This document shows positions 34,994-44,707 of a stretch of DNA of 64,000 bases, one piece after another. The DNA comes from Agathobacter sp. (GTDB taxonomy: Bacteria > Bacillota > Clostridia > Lachnospirales > Lachnospiraceae): contig JALFLB010000014.1 in NCBI GenBank assembly GCA_022775045.1, positions 45,487 to 109,486 on the forward strand, in the 5' to 3' direction. The stretch's first letter is position 1, and every line of letters begins with the position of its first letter. The translations under genes were made by a program, and so were the position numbers. Under the pieces are notes generated by a model. That model did no database searches. It was not told where the DNA came from and saw nothing but the letters and a program-made list of their open reading frames with translations.

Positions 34994-36094
34994 CTATATT
35001 TCCTCTCCGTTCGCCACAATAAATGACAATAAATAAAACGGTTTTTTTATTTCTTCCGGCGCATCAATAATTTCAATCTCTATATGATGGACGCCTCTTT
35101 TTCCATGCTGAAGGACCGGCTCAATATACAGACAGTCGCCCCAGTCCTCTTCGAAATTGCCATCAAGTATTACTACATTCTTTTCATCACCATCAAGAAT
35201 CAATCTTGCTATTGGAACCGGACCATCCGGACTCTTCCGGTACTGGATTGCAATCGAATCCGCCTCCAGATTAACACACAGACGGTCTCCTTTTGAGACG
35301 CCCATCCACCCGTTTTTGAAAGTATCCAGATGTCCCCTTTTTTCCTGTGTATCTACCTTAAATCCCTCTAGATCCGGATTCAGATTGCGGATTGTATAAA
35401 GCCGGGCATTCTCATAGGCATTATCCGTCAACGGTGCAGGTAATTCTTCCTCGTCTGTCTTTCCGTCAGGCTCTGCCTCCGCCTGTTGCCGGATTTTCTC
35501 AAGAACCTTTACAATCTCCTCTGACACAAGCGCATGCCCCCTGTCATTGGGATGCAGTCCATCCGGACTGATATCCTGCACGGTAAATTCACCTGCAAGA
35601 ATCCTGTTCCAGATGGTATCCTTCATACTGGCAAAAGGAATGCCATAGTACTCTGCCAATGCATTGTGATACAGCTGTGCATTGATTCCGGTCTCATAAT
35701 TTACATTATTCAGAATAAACAATGCCGGATGGGATGGACACTTCATCGCCCTCCGCAAAACCCCCTCATAGGTCTCCTGAAAAAATGAAACCGGCTCATC
35801 ATTCACCGAAAAGTCAATAAACAGGACATCCGGTCTGTACATCAGCACATCCTCCTGCATTCTTGCCACCCCGAAATGGGAGGATGTTCCACCGATTCCG
35901 GCATTCACATAATGAAACTTTGTCTTCGGAAAGCTGTCACAGAACCACTGGTAAGTCCGGTAGGCATATGTATGATAATCGGAAGACGCCAGACACCCCT
36001 GGGTAATCGAACCTCCCAGAAAAGCGATTGTAAGTTCCTCCCCTTTCTGTGCTCTACGCATTACATCTGCAAGTTTTTTATATTTCTTCTCCAT
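34994..36094 (-). CDS. SGNH/GDSL hydrolase with C-terminal accessory domain
   Basis: Probable carbohydrate O-esterase. The 366-residue protein has the four SGNH blocks near the N-terminus: FLGGSITQG (Ser nucleophile), NAGIGGTSS (Gly), FSVNDEP (Asn) and SPDGLHPNDRGH (Asp/His). After about residue 215 a beta-rich region (GHLDTFKNGWMGVSKGDRL, GKRGVHHIEIEI) looks like a carbohydrate-binding or lid domain. There is no signal peptide, so it deacylates imported oligosaccharides. Two adjacent ATGs exist; GGAGG is better spaced to the second (36094). It follows a CE2-like esterase gene by 70 bp and precedes the GH1 gene. Confidence 0.85.
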   Translation of the reverse strand: MEKKYKKLADVMRRAQKGEELTIAFLGGSITQGCLASSDYHTYAYRTYQWFCDSFPKTKFHYVNAGIGGTSSHFGVARMQEDVLMYRPDVLFIDFSVNDEPVSFFQETYEGVLRRAMKCPSHPALFILNNVNYETGINAQLYHNALAEYYGIPFASMKDTIWNRILAGEFTVQDISPDGLHPNDRGHALVSEEIVKVLEKIRQQAEAEPDGKTDEEELPAPLTDNAYENARLYTIRNLNPDLEGFKVDTQEKRGHLDTFKNGWMGVSKGDRLCVNLEADSIAIQYRKSPDGPVPIARLILDGDEKNVVILDGNFEEDWGDCLYIEPVLQHGKRGVHHIEIEIIDAPEEIKKPFYLLSFIVANGEEI

Positions 36095-36167
36095 CATTCC
36101 TCCATATATACATCAACTCATGCAAAACCTTCCCCCTCAAAAACAGGAAGGCACAGCCTTGTTTCTA

Positions 36168-37217
36168 TCACATTTCATCCCACACCGGAACGGTAAGCCC
36201 ATTGATAAAATCCACAAGTTCATTGGCCATCTCTTCTGCTTCCGGAATTCTTAAATGTCCCGGTGTACCACAGCCATTGCGCTTGTACAAAAAGTGCATG
36301 ATTCTCTCGTCCCCCAGCTGATTACATACTTCTTCAATTGCATCATCCCAGTTCTTATCATGCTCAAGAAGTGTTGTGGTCAGAATAATCAGCGTTTTCG
36401 GATATTTCTTCCGGATGTTTTTTACCAATTCGCCATATTTATATTTCCAGTATTCCGCCCGGAGTCCCATCGGATCCGTCCTCATATAATCATCCGGATT
36501 CGAATCATTCTGGGCAATTGCGACAATCACAACGTGTGGTGTATAAAGACTGAAATCCCAATCCACGGCCTTACCGAGCTGCGGATGATAATGAAGCTTA
36601 TCCCACATGAATTCCATCCCCGGGTAATATGGCGGTGCCACCCATCCATTTCCGTTCAGAAGCGGAATTCCGCCTTGAGCAACATCATGCAGCTGAGCCC
36701 CTAATTTTCTGGCTGTAATCCATGCATAAGAATAGTAGCTGTTAGAATACTGTCCGTGATGTTCCGGGTCAGGCTTTCCAACATAGTCAAGTGCCTCTGA
36801 CACTTCTCCCGCAGAGACGGAATCACCATAGACTTCAATCCTTCTTATCGGTACTTCAGGCGGATCCAACAGTTTTGCACCATCATCCAGTTCAAGCAAC
36901 TTTAGTGTCATTTCATGACAACAATCCTGACGTTTAAAAAAAAGTACTACATGCTCACCTTCCTGCTCCTCGTTCAACAGTTCAATTCTTGTCTCTCCCT
37001 GCTCACGGAGTTCAAATGTCTTCTGTATCCCATCAATAATTGCTCCCACATAATTACTCCAGCACACATGATGATTCTCTACCGTAATAACAGCACTTCG
37101 TCCAAAAAAGCGAAACTGCAGATAAGTTGCCGGAAATACAAATACCGGATTCTTCGGATTGCTCCAGTCAATTCGTCCGCAATAATTCAGCTTTTCATCT
37201 TTTAAATTGATTTTCAT
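36168..37217 (-). CDS. CE2-like carbohydrate esterase
   Basis: Two-domain esterase typical of family CE2: an N-terminal jelly roll (residues about 1-125, with NPVFVFPATYLQFRFFG) and a C-terminal SGNH domain with IEVYGDSVSAGE (nucleophile Ser), VAQGGIPL, VAIAQNDSNP and a late CGTPGHLRIPEAEEMA histidine motif. The 349-residue length fits. No signal peptide. CE2 enzymes remove acetyl groups from xylan, mannan or other oligosaccharides; the substrate here is not known. It is the first gene after a consensus promoter and heads the esterase-esterase-glucosidase run. Confidence 0.87.
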   Translation of the reverse strand: MKINLKDEKLNYCGRIDWSNPKNPVFVFPATYLQFRFFGRSAVITVENHHVCWSNYVGAIIDGIQKTFELREQGETRIELLNEEQEGEHVVLFFKRQDCCHEMTLKLLELDDGAKLLDPPEVPIRRIEVYGDSVSAGEVSEALDYVGKPDPEHHGQYSNSYYSYAWITARKLGAQLHDVAQGGIPLLNGNGWVAPPYYPGMEFMWDKLHYHPQLGKAVDWDFSLYTPHVVIVAIAQNDSNPDDYMRTDPMGLRAEYWKYKYGELVKNIRKKYPKTLIILTTTLLEHDKNWDDAIEEVCNQLGDERIMHFLYKRNGCGTPGHLRIPEAEEMANELVDFINGLTVPVWDEM

Positions 37218-37300
37218 ACCATCCTTCTCCTATTTGATTTATCACTCTGTCATCCATGTCTAAATTAATTTTAGTCTTTTATCAAACTAATTTTAACCTA

Positions 37301-37329
37301 ATTATAAATTCAAGGATAAATATTGTCAA
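37301..37329 (-). promoter_or_regulatory. Consensus promoter of the esterase-glucosidase operon
   Basis: Minus strand: TTGACA (37324-37329), 17 bp, TATAAT (37301-37306), a perfect match in both boxes. An inverted repeat TTAGT / ACTAA (37271-37290) lies just downstream of the start of transcription and could be an operator. Confidence 0.85.
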
Positions 37330-37432
37330 TGTAGAAAAAGAAAGTGTTTAGCATAAATTATAAATTTTGGAAGACATACAAACATATGACCATCCCTGTC
37401 TTCAAGTCAGAATATGGTTTTATGAGTCTACC

Positions 37433-37467
37433 AAAAAACCGGTCGATATAAATATCGCCCGGTTTTT
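37433..37467 (-). terminator. Terminator after the DUF362 gene
   Basis: Hairpin with AAAAACCGG / CCGGTTTTT outside and CGATAT / ATATCG inside around a 2 nt loop, followed on the minus strand by a run of T. It lies 6 bp after the stop at 37473. Confidence 0.85.
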
Positions 37468-37472
37468 GAAGG

Positions 37473-38594
37473 TTACATTTCAATCAATTCATAGTCTCTA
37501 CTGCCCAATCCCAGCTTTTCTGCATGTTCCAATGTTTCCTTCCAACGAACATTCGGGTTAGAATCGCGGAAATGATCATGATAAAAATGCCAGTCTGGTT
37601 TGGCCAGATTGTCGGACAACTGTGAATTTGGCATCGGAGCTGCCTTCAGACAGGCATCTACACACGCCTGATCCAAAGCTACAGGATCAAAGGATGCGAA
37701 CATCCCGATATTCGGTAAAATCGGTGCATCATTTTCCGAATGACAATCACAGTTCGGAGAGACATCTACAATCAAACTGATATGGAAATTCTCTCTTCCA
37801 TCCAATACCGCTTTAGAATACTCCGCAATCTTACATCCCAGGATCTCATTTGCATTTCCGTTCGGATTATAAATGGCATCAAAGGAACAGGCTCCTATAC
37901 AGCGACCACATCCTTTGCAAAGTTCCTGATCAATTACTGCCTTCCCGCTGTCATACCGGATTGCATCTGAACCACATTCCTTTGCACAACGTCTACAGCT
38001 ACGACATGCAGATGCACTAACCACAGGTTTTCCCTGATTATGCTGATGCATTTTCCCTGCACGGCTTCCGCAGCCCATACCTATATTTTTTAATGCTCCC
38101 CCAAAACCGGTGGCTTCATGCCCCTTGAAATGGTTCAACGAAATAAACACATCTGCATCCATAACTGCACGGCCAATATAAGCTTCTTTGCAGTATTCTC
38201 CTCCCGGGATTGGAACTATAACATCATCGGTTCCCCGTAGACCATCCCCAATAATCACATGGCATCCGGTTGTCGTCTCGTTAAAACCATTTTCCTGCGC
38301 ACAATCCAAATGCTCCAGTGCGTTCTTTCTGGATCCCGGATAAAGAGTATTACAATCTGTCAAAAACGGCTTGCCACCCGCTTCCTTTACCAGATCTGCC
38401 ACTGCCTTTGCATAATTTGGTCGCAGATAAGCGATATTTCCCAGTTCTCCAAAATGCATCTTGATTGCTACAAACTTGTTGTCCATATCCATGGTCTGTA
38501 TTCCGGCCTTCCTGCACAGCTTCTTCAGTTTTTCCGGAAGCCCAACCCCATTTGCAGTACGAAAATTTGTAAAATATACCTTTGATTTCTCCAT
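37473..38594 (-). CDS. DUF362 domain protein with two 4Fe-4S clusters
   Basis: Unknown-function iron-sulfur protein of 373 residues, common in anaerobes. The DUF362 part (residues about 1-190) contains IKMHFGELGN, LTDCNTLYPGSR and FKGHEATGFGGALKNIGMG; a ferredoxin insert carries CRSCRRCAKECGSDAI and CKGCGRCIGACSFDAI, giving two clusters. The protein has no export signal. It follows prfA by 35 bp on the same strand and is closed by a strong terminator, so it may be the last gene of the rpmE-DUF1385-prmC-prfA series. An electron-transfer or quinone-linked role is conjecture. Confidence 0.88.
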   Translation of the reverse strand: MEKSKVYFTNFRTANGVGLPEKLKKLCRKAGIQTMDMDNKFVAIKMHFGELGNIAYLRPNYAKAVADLVKEAGGKPFLTDCNTLYPGSRKNALEHLDCAQENGFNETTTGCHVIIGDGLRGTDDVIVPIPGGEYCKEAYIGRAVMDADVFISLNHFKGHEATGFGGALKNIGMGCGSRAGKMHQHNQGKPVVSASACRSCRRCAKECGSDAIRYDSGKAVIDQELCKGCGRCIGACSFDAIYNPNGNANEILGCKIAEYSKAVLDGRENFHISLIVDVSPNCDCHSENDAPILPNIGMFASFDPVALDQACVDACLKAAPMPNSQLSDNLAKPDWHFYHDHFRDSNPNVRWKETLEHAEKLGLGSRDYELIEM

Positions 38595-38629
38595 CCATTT
38601 CCTTCCTCTCGAATAGTTTACATTTCAGT

Positions 38630-39703
38630 TTACTCGTTCATCTTCGCCAGCTTCTTCGCCTGGTCAGCTGCAATACAGGCATCAATAATTTCCTGAATAT
38701 CCCCATCCAGAATCTTATCCAGCTTGTACAATGTCAGATTGATTCGATGATCCGTTACACGTCCCTGTGGAAAATTGTAGGTTCGAATTTTCTCTGAACG
38801 GTCTCCCGTACCAATCTGGCTGCGACGCTCTGCCGATTCCGCATCCTGCTTTTTCTGAAGTTCCAGGTCGTATAACTTGGTTCGAAGCAACGCAAATGCT
38901 TTCTCCTTATTCTGAATCTGTGACTTCTCTGTCTGACTATAAATAACAATCCCCGTTGGGTAATGAGTTAAACGCACTGCAGAGTCCGTAGTATTGACAC
39001 ACTGTCCACCGTTTCCAGATGCACGCATGACGTCAATACGAATATCCTTATCATCAATATTGATTTCAACATCCTCCGCCTCCGGCATAACTGCAACACT
39101 ACAGGTTGAAGTCTGAATACGTCCCTGTGACTCCGTCTCCGGCACTCGCTGTACACGATGTACACCAGACTCATATTTCAGCACAGAATACGCCCCTGAT
39201 CCGGTCACCATAAAGTCTACAGATTTCATTCCCCCGATTCCGGTCTCGTCCGCTTCCATAGTCTGCACCTTCCAGCCTCGCCTCTCCGCATAATGCACAT
39301 ACATACGGTAAATTTCAGCCGCAAAGAGAGCCGCCTCTTCACCACCTGCACCGGCACGAATTTCCACAATAACATTCTTATCATCATTCGGATCCTTTGG
39401 AAGGAGCAAAATCTTAAGCTTCTGTTCCAGTTCTCCCAGACGGGACTTGGAATCATTCAGTTCCTCCTTGGCAAGCTCGCGCATCTCCTCATCGGATTCT
39501 TCATCTAGAATTGCCAGCGAATCCTCAATATTCTGTTTGCACTCTTTGTATTCCTTATAAGTATCTACGATTGGCTGCAGATCACTCTGTTCCTTCATCA
39601 GTTTGCGAAAACGGTTAGGGTCATTTGCCACATCCGGCTCGCTCAGTGTATTCATAAGCTCCTCATAATGGTGGAGCAGATCTTCTAATTTATCAAACAT
39701 CAT
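38630..39703 (-). CDS. prfA: Peptide chain release factor 1
   Basis: Reads UAA and UAG stop codons and triggers peptide release. The 357-residue protein has the full class I release factor layout: N-terminal helical domain, the [11 protein letters not shown] motif, [19 protein letters not shown] in the decoding domain and the catalytic GGQ at residues 232-234 in [15 protein letters not shown]. Tandem ATGs at 39703 and 39700 overlap the last codons of prmC by 11 bp, so translation is coupled to the enzyme that methylates its GGQ glutamine. Confidence 0.97.
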   Translation of the reverse strand: MMFDKLEDLLHHYEELMNTLSEPDVANDPNRFRKLMKEQSDLQPIVDTYKEYKECKQNIEDSLAILDEESDEEMRELAKEELNDSKSRLGELEQKLKILLLPKDPNDDKNVIVEIRAGAGGEEAALFAAEIYRMYVHYAERRGWKVQTMEADETGIGGMKSVDFMVTGSGAYSVLKYESGVHRVQRVPETESQGRIQTSTCSVAVMPEAEDVEINIDDKDIRIDVMRASGNGGQCVNTTDSAVRLTHYPTGIVIYSQTEKSQIQNKEKAFALLRTKLYDLELQKKQDAESAERRSQIGTGDRSEKIRTYNFPQGRVTDHRINLTLYKLDKILDGDIQEIIDACIAADQAKKLAKMNE

Positions 39704-40547
39704 TAATCCTCTCTTCCTCTAATTTGCCCATTACAACTCTGTCATTGTGAGCCAGATCCTTGACAACGCGGACCTCTGCAAATCCTGCAGTTCTCAGCAT
39801 CGCCGAGACATCCTCTCCCTGATCATATCCAATCTCAAAAAGAATATATCCCTGGGGCTTTAAATAATCTCTGCACTCAGCAATCATTTTTCGGTAAAAA
39901 TACAGACCGTCATCTTTGCCATCCAATGCTTCATGAGGCTCAAAATCTGCCACCTCAGGCATCAGTGTTGCAATTTCCTCACTTCGAATATATGGAGGGT
40001 TCGATACTATGATGTCGAAAGGTTCCTCAATCACATCCTCAAACAAATCACTGCGTTCAAAAACGGCAGAAACCTCGTTTCGTTTTGCATTCTCCTTTGC
40101 GACAATAATTGCCTGCTTGGAAATATCGTATCCATACCCTTCAACACCATGAGAATTTTTCAAAATACTGATCAGCACACATCCGGATCCGGTACACATA
40201 TCAAGAATTTTCATTCCGGGCTGAACAAGCTTCAAGGCCTCCTCCACCAGCGTTTCAGTGTCCTGACGCGGAATCAGCACACTTGAATTCACATGGAAAG
40301 TAAGTCCCATAAATTCCTGTTCCCCGGTAATATATTGAAGTGGCACACGTTCCGCACGCTTTTTGATCAAAACATCAAACTCGTGCCAGACCTCCGACTG
40401 CATCTCCTCATCTATGTGCATATAATAGTATGTGTGGTCAATCTTACAGGCCATGGCAAGAAGCAGCCATGCATCATTTTTTGCATCTGTGATCCCTGCA
40501 TTATTTAATTTGTTTTCCCCTAAAACCATTGCTTCACGATATGTCAT
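39693..40547 (-). CDS. prmC: Release factor glutamine N5-methyltransferase
   Basis: Methylates the GGQ glutamine of RF1 and RF2. The 284-residue protein starts MTYREAM and has the SAM-binding motif [16 protein letters not shown], and the substrate-binding catalytic motif IIVSNPPYI that defines the family; [15 protein letters not shown] precedes it in the N-terminal helical domain. The ATG at 40545-40547 overlaps the TGA of the DUF1385 gene (ATGA). Frame upstream of this lies inside that gene and is not needed. Confidence 0.96.
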   Translation of the reverse strand: MTYREAMVLGENKLNNAGITDAKNDAWLLLAMACKIDHTYYYMHIDEEMQSEVWHEFDVLIKKRAERVPLQYITGEQEFMGLTFHVNSSVLIPRQDTETLVEEALKLVQPGMKILDMCTGSGCVLISILKNSHGVEGYGYDISKQAIIVAKENAKRNEVSAVFERSDLFEDVIEEPFDIIVSNPPYIRSEEIATLMPEVADFEPHEALDGKDDGLYFYRKMIAECRDYLKPQGYILFEIGYDQGEDVSAMLRTAGFAEVRVVKDLAHNDRVVMGKLEEERINDV

Positions 40548-41488
40548 ACATTCTCTTCCTTCTGCCATTCTCTCCAATCAAATACAGCTTCCACAGAAGC
40601 GATTCCCACCTCGATCATCTCATCATCCGGTTCTCTGGTCGTCAAACTCTGCATCATAAGTCCCGGCTTACTGAGCAGATTCACAAACCAGTTATCATAT
40701 CGTCCCGCAAGACGAATAAACTCATATGAAACACCCGCAATTACCGGAATCAGCAAAAGCCGAAGTCCCAACTGAAGAATACGCGAATCAACGCGGATAA
40801 AGAGAAAAAAAACAATCGAAATCAACATAACAATCAGCAGAAAACTTGTACCGCAGCGCTTGTGCTCCTTCGAGCTTTTCCGCACATTGTCAACGGTAAG
40901 CTCCATACCATGTTCAATGCAATTGATACATTTATGCTCAGCACCATGATACATGAATACCCGCTTAATATCTGGTGTCAGCGAGATAATTGCAATATAT
41001 CCGATAAAAATCGCCAGACGAATCACACCCTCAATCAATGCAATCAGCGTCTCCGATTCAATAATTTTATGGAAAAAGCCAGACAGGAAATATGGCAGCA
41101 TAAAAAAGAGCAGCAAAGCAAACACAATGGAAAACGCAACGGTTCCTCCCATCAGCGCCTTCTCCTGCTTCTTTTCCTTTTCTTCATACTTTGTGCGCTC
41201 CTCCTGGGTCATCGCAGACTTCTTTTGCTTTTCTTCCTCATCATCATCGAAAAAAGAAGCTGAATACATAAGTGTACTCATTCCAAGATACAGCGACTCT
41301 ATAAAGTTCACGACCCCCCGGACCAGAGGCAGCTTGCGGAGCTTCTTATTTTTTACCGTTCCTTTATAATCCTTAACCTTTACTTCAATCTCATGATCTG
41401 GCTTTCGGACCGCCACCGCATATCGGTCCTGATTCTTCATCATGACCCCTTCCATAACTGCCTGCCCACCAATTCCTGAATATTTCAT
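40544..41488 (-). CDS. DUF1385 membrane protein (YqhQ-like)
   Basis: Unknown-function polytopic membrane protein found beside prfA/prmC and rpmE in many Firmicutes. The 314-residue protein begins with the family signature IGGQAVMEGVMMKNQDRYAVAV, then DYKGT..LPLVRGVVNFIESL, a charged Lys/Glu stretch at residues about 85-110, and four or five hydrophobic helices. The FMYHGAEHKCINCIE motif with its His and Cys pair, and HKRCGTSF, suggest a metal-binding or redox site. It lies between the rpmE terminator and prmC, which it overlaps by 4 bp. Confidence 0.9.
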   Translation of the reverse strand: MKYSGIGGQAVMEGVMMKNQDRYAVAVRKPDHEIEVKVKDYKGTVKNKKLRKLPLVRGVVNFIESLYLGMSTLMYSASFFDDDEEEKQKKSAMTQEERTKYEEKEKKQEKALMGGTVAFSIVFALLLFFMLPYFLSGFFHKIIESETLIALIEGVIRLAIFIGYIAIISLTPDIKRVFMYHGAEHKCINCIEHGMELTVDNVRKSSKEHKRCGTSFLLIVMLISIVFFLFIRVDSRILQLGLRLLLIPVIAGVSYEFIRLAGRYDNWFVNLLSKPGLMMQSLTTREPDDEMIEVGIASVEAVFDWREWQKEENV

Positions 41489-41541
41489 AGCCCTATTCCT
41501 TTATTAATTTTCCACAATTGTGAAATTCTTTTAATGAATTG

Positions 41542-41575
41542 AAAAAAGGTTGAGGCGCATCGAAGCCTCAACCTT
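41542..41575 (-). terminator. Terminator after rpmE
   Basis: Stem AAGGTTGAGGC / GCCTCAACCTT with an 8 nt loop, then six T on the minus strand. It lies 20 bp after the rpmE stop. Transcription of the DUF1385 operon must read through it or start in the 50 bp after it, where a palindrome CACAATTGTG (41513-41522) stands. Confidence 0.88.
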
Positions 41576-41595
41576 AATCTCGCAAATCACAAATT

Positions 41596-41796
41596 CTATT
41601 TCATGCCATACTTCTTGTTGAACTGTTCGATACGTCCACGAGCCTGGTTAGCCTTCTGCTGTCCAGTATAGAATGGATGACACTTAGAACAGATTTCTAC
41701 GTGGATCTCCGGCTTGGTAGAACCTGTAACGAATGTGTTACCACAGTTACAAGTAACAGTTGCCTGATAATAATCTGGATGGATTCCTTCTCTCAT
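41596..41796 (-). CDS. rpmE: 50S ribosomal protein L31, zinc-binding type
   Basis: Large-subunit protein bridging the two subunits. The 66-residue protein begins [20 protein letters not shown] and continues with [16 protein letters not shown]; the CxC and CxxC pairs give the zinc ribbon, so this is the zinc-containing (type A) L31 rather than the zinc-free paralogue made under zinc limitation. The C-terminal [13 protein letters not shown] is typical. GAGGTG precedes the ATG. A 130 nt leader separates promoter and gene. Confidence 0.97.
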   Translation of the reverse strand: MREGIHPDYYQATVTCNCGNTFVTGSTKPEIHVEICSKCHPFYTGQQKANQARGRIEQFNKKYGMK

Positions 41797-41955
41797 TGAT
41801 TTTCACCTCTTCTTATCGTCTTAATTCCTTTGCTACACTCTTTATACCCGTATGCCCGATCCGCATATGATACTTATTACAAGAGCGACACGTTCGTCCG
41901 TTTACATCCCGATAAACAGCTTATTTATTGTAGCATAGCTGCATAACGAATGCAA
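41797..41955 (-). promoter_or_regulatory. Promoter and long leader of rpmE
   Basis: Minus strand: TTGCAT (41950-41955), 17 bp, TACAAT (41927-41932). Transcription would start near 41920, leaving about 120 nt before the ATG at 41796. Firmicutes L31 genes are known to carry autoregulatory leader structures; I did not resolve a specific fold here. The promoter overlaps the end of rho only by a few bases. Confidence 0.6.
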
Positions 41956-41963
41956 TAGGCAAA

Positions 41964-43364
41964 TTACAAAATTCTGTTTTTCTTAACCATATTAACAAAA
42001 TCAGCATTCGATCGGGTATGGGCGAACATATTGAGAATATTCTCAACAGCCTCATCTGAGCGCATTCCGTTGAGTGCCTTACGCATATTCTCAACACCTG
42101 CCCTCTCATCATCATCAAGCAGAAGATCGTCCCTTCTTGTACCGGATTTCACAATATCCACCGCCGGGAAGATTCGTTTTTCCGACAACTTGCGATCCAA
42201 AACAAGCTCCATGTTACCGGTTCCCTTAAATTCTTCAAAAACCACATCATCCATCTTGCTTCCAGTATCGACAAGCGCCGTTGCAAGGATTGTAAGACTT
42301 CCACCCTCTCTCATATTGCGGGCTGCACCAAAAAAGCGCTTCGGCATATGCAGAGCCGCCGGATCAAGACCGCCGGAAAGTGTCCGACCGCTCGGTGTAC
42401 AAGTCAGATTGTATGCTCTTGCCAGACGGGTAATACTGTCAAGCAGGATCATGACATCTTTCTTGTGCTCCACAAGACGCTTTGCACGCTCGATCACCAT
42501 CTCTGATACACGCTTATGATGCTCCGCTGTCTCGTCAAATGTTGAGTAAATGACTTCTACATTCTCCCCTTCAATTGCCTCCTTAATATCAGTCACTTCC
42601 TCCGGACGCTCATCGATCAGAAGAATGATCAGATGCATCTCCGGATTATTAACCTTTACCGACTTTGCAACCTCCTTCAAAAGGGTTGTCTTACCTGCTT
42701 TCGGAGGGGAAACGATCATTCCACGCTGTCCCTTACCGATTGGAGAAATGATATCCATGACCCGCATGGCTACAGAGCCACCCGGACGTTCCATGCGCAG
42801 ACGAACATTTGGAAAAATCGGAGTAAGATCCTCAAAATTCTTACGTCTCTGTGCTTCGGAAGGATGATATCCATTCACCGATGTAATATATAAAAGGGCC
42901 GAAAATTTTTCTCTCTCTGACTTAATCTTGGTATTGCCGGTAACGATATCACCAGTCTTTAAATTAAATCTGCGGATCTGGGACGGTGCAACATACACAT
43001 CATGCTCACCCGGCAGATAGTTTTCACAGCGGATAAAACCAAATCCATCCGACATAACCTCAAGAATTCCGCTGGCCGTGCAGCCACTGTCAAGACTTGC
43101 AATATCCTCCTTGATTGCGGCAGAATCTGACTCCTCCTTTGCACCATAAGTGGCCGTCTCCTGCTCTACCTTTTGCATTCTCTCCGGCTTTGGCACATAC
43201 TCTGTCTTCTTCTTCTCTCCTGCCTTCTCCTGATCACGCGCATCTTCTTCCAGCATACGCTCAACCAGTTCCCCCTTTTTCATTGCAGAGATACCCTTAA
43301 GTCCTCTTGCCTTTGCTAAATCTTTTAAGACAACCAAAGACAGACTCTCATACTTTTCTCTCAT
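41964..43364 (-). CDS. rho: Transcription termination factor Rho
   Basis: Hexameric RNA helicase that ends transcription. The 466-residue protein has the N-terminal Rho_N helix bundle ([20 protein letters not shown]), a charged Lys/Glu linker at residues 40-95, the RNA-binding CSD with [17 protein letters not shown], then Walker [16 protein letters not shown], Walker [17 protein letters not shown] and the R/Q-loop segment ERPEEVTDI. All catalytic motifs are present. AAGGAG precedes the ATG at 43364; a TATAAT box at 43442-43447 (minus) with a weak -35 is the probable promoter. Confidence 0.97.
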   Translation of the reverse strand: MREKYESLSLVVLKDLAKARGLKGISAMKKGELVERMLEEDARDQEKAGEKKKTEYVPKPERMQKVEQETATYGAKEESDSAAIKEDIASLDSGCTASGILEVMSDGFGFIRCENYLPGEHDVYVAPSQIRRFNLKTGDIVTGNTKIKSEREKFSALLYITSVNGYHPSEAQRRKNFEDLTPIFPNVRLRMERPGGSVAMRVMDIISPIGKGQRGMIVSPPKAGKTTLLKEVAKSVKVNNPEMHLIILLIDERPEEVTDIKEAIEGENVEVIYSTFDETAEHHKRVSEMVIERAKRLVEHKKDVMILLDSITRLARAYNLTCTPSGRTLSGGLDPAALHMPKRFFGAARNMREGGSLTILATALVDTGSKMDDVVFEEFKGTGNMELVLDRKLSEKRIFPAVDIVKSGTRRDDLLLDDDERAGVENMRKALNGMRSDEAVENILNMFAHTRSNADFVNMVKKNRIL

Positions 43365-43494
43365 ATATGAACTCCTTAATTCTAATCTAATCGTATTCTT
43401 TGGGATTTCTGTCCGAAACGACCATGAAAGTTAATAACGATATTATACACTATTCTTTTTGAAATAGGAAGTCCCTTTTTGTTATTTTGCAGGC

Positions 43495-43523
43495 TTGATT
43501 TGTAATTGTAAGAATGGTATTGT
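43495..43523 (+). promoter_or_regulatory. Promoter of the malic enzyme gene
   Basis: TTGATT (43495-43500), 17 bp, TATTGT (43518-43523), 31 bp before the start codon. The 190 bp gap between rho and this gene also contains the rho promoter on the other strand. Confidence 0.65.
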
Positions 43524-43554
43524 TAGAAAAGCATAAACTTTAAGGAGAAAAATC

Positions 43555-44706
43555 ATGGATAATAAAGAGAAGGCACTTCAGTGCCACAAAGAGTGGAATG
43601 GTAAGCTTGAAACCATTGCCAAATCCAAAGTAAAGACCCGTGAGGATCTGGCAATTGCCTATACACCGGGTGTCGCAGAGCCTTGCAAGGTGATTGCTGA
43701 GAATCCTTCTGCGGCCTATACTTATACTTGGAAATCCAACACTGTCGCTGTCGTTTCCGATGGAAGTGCAGTACTCGGTCTTGGCAATATCGGACCGTAC
43801 GCCGCTATGCCCGTTATGGAAGGAAAATGTGTGCTTTTCAAAGAATTCGGGGACGTGAATGCAGTTCCAATCTGTCTCGACACGCAGGATACAGAGGAGA
43901 TCATTACTGCAGTCAAGAATATTGCACCTGGCTTTGGCGGCATCAATCTTGAGGATATCTCCGCGCCACGCTGTTTCGAGATTGAGGAACGCCTGAAGGA
44001 AATCCTCGATATTCCGGTTTTTCATGATGACCAGCATGGTACTGCAATTGTCGTTTTGGCAGGAATCATTAACGGTCTGCGAGTAACCGGCAAGAAAAAA
44101 GAAGACTGCCGCGTTGTTGTTAACGGCGCTGGTTCTGCCGGCATCGCAATTACAAAGCTTCTTTTAACTTATGGATTTCAGCACGTAACCATGTGTGATC
44201 GCGAGGGAATCATTGGCAAAGATTACCCGAATCTTAATTGGATGCAAAAAAAGATGACCGAGATTACCAATCTGGACAATGCAACCGGAACACTGGCAGA
44301 TGCTTTGTGTGGAGCCGATATTTTCGTTGGTGTCTCCGCTCCGAACATTGTCACTCCGGAAATGGTCTCTTCAATGAATAAAGATTCCATCCTGTTTGCC
44401 ATGGCTAATCCGGTACCGGAAATCATGCCGGATGTTGCAAAAGCAGCTGGTGCCAGAGTAGTGGGAACCGGACGAAGCGATTTTCCAAATCAGGTGAACA
44501 ACGTCATCGCTTTCCCCGGAATCTTCAAGGGTGCCCTTGAAGGTCATGCCTCACAGATTACGGAGGAAATGAAACTCGCTGCAGCGGAGGCGCTAGCCGC
44601 ACTTGTTTCCGACGAGGAATTAAACGAAGACTTTATTATGCCTGAGGCATTTGATCCGAGAGTCGCCCAGGTCGTCAGTGAGGCTGTCAAGTCTCACATT
44701 TCCTGA
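43555..44706 (+). CDS. NAD(P)-dependent malic enzyme
   Basis: Oxidative decarboxylation of malate to pyruvate. The 383-residue protein is the short bacterial type without a phosphotransacetylase domain. Motifs: AIAYTPGVAEPC (catalytic Tyr), VAVVSDGSAVLGLGNIGPYAAMPV, VFHDDQHGTAIVVLAGI with metal-binding Asp residues, and the Rossmann VVVNGAGSAGIAITKLL; MANPVPEIMPD and GRSDFPNQVNNVIAFPG follow. Cofactor preference (NAD or NADP) is uncertain. AAGGAG precedes the ATG. Downstream is a strong hairpin that overlaps the beginning of the next gene. Confidence 0.95.
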   Translation: MDNKEKALQCHKEWNGKLETIAKSKVKTREDLAIAYTPGVAEPCKVIAENPSAAYTYTWKSNTVAVVSDGSAVLGLGNIGPYAAMPVMEGKCVLFKEFGDVNAVPICLDTQDTEEIITAVKNIAPGFGGINLEDISAPRCFEIEERLKEILDIPVFHDDQHGTAIVVLAGIINGLRVTGKKKEDCRVVVNGAGSAGIAITKLLLTYGFQHVTMCDREGIIGKDYPNLNWMQKKMTEITNLDNATGTLADALCGADIFVGVSAPNIVTPEMVSSMNKDSILFAMANPVPEIMPDVAKAAGARVVGTGRSDFPNQVNNVIAFPGIFKGALEGHASQITEEMKLAAAEALAALVSDEELNEDFIMPEAFDPRVAQVVSEAVKSHIS

Positions 44707-44707
44707 T

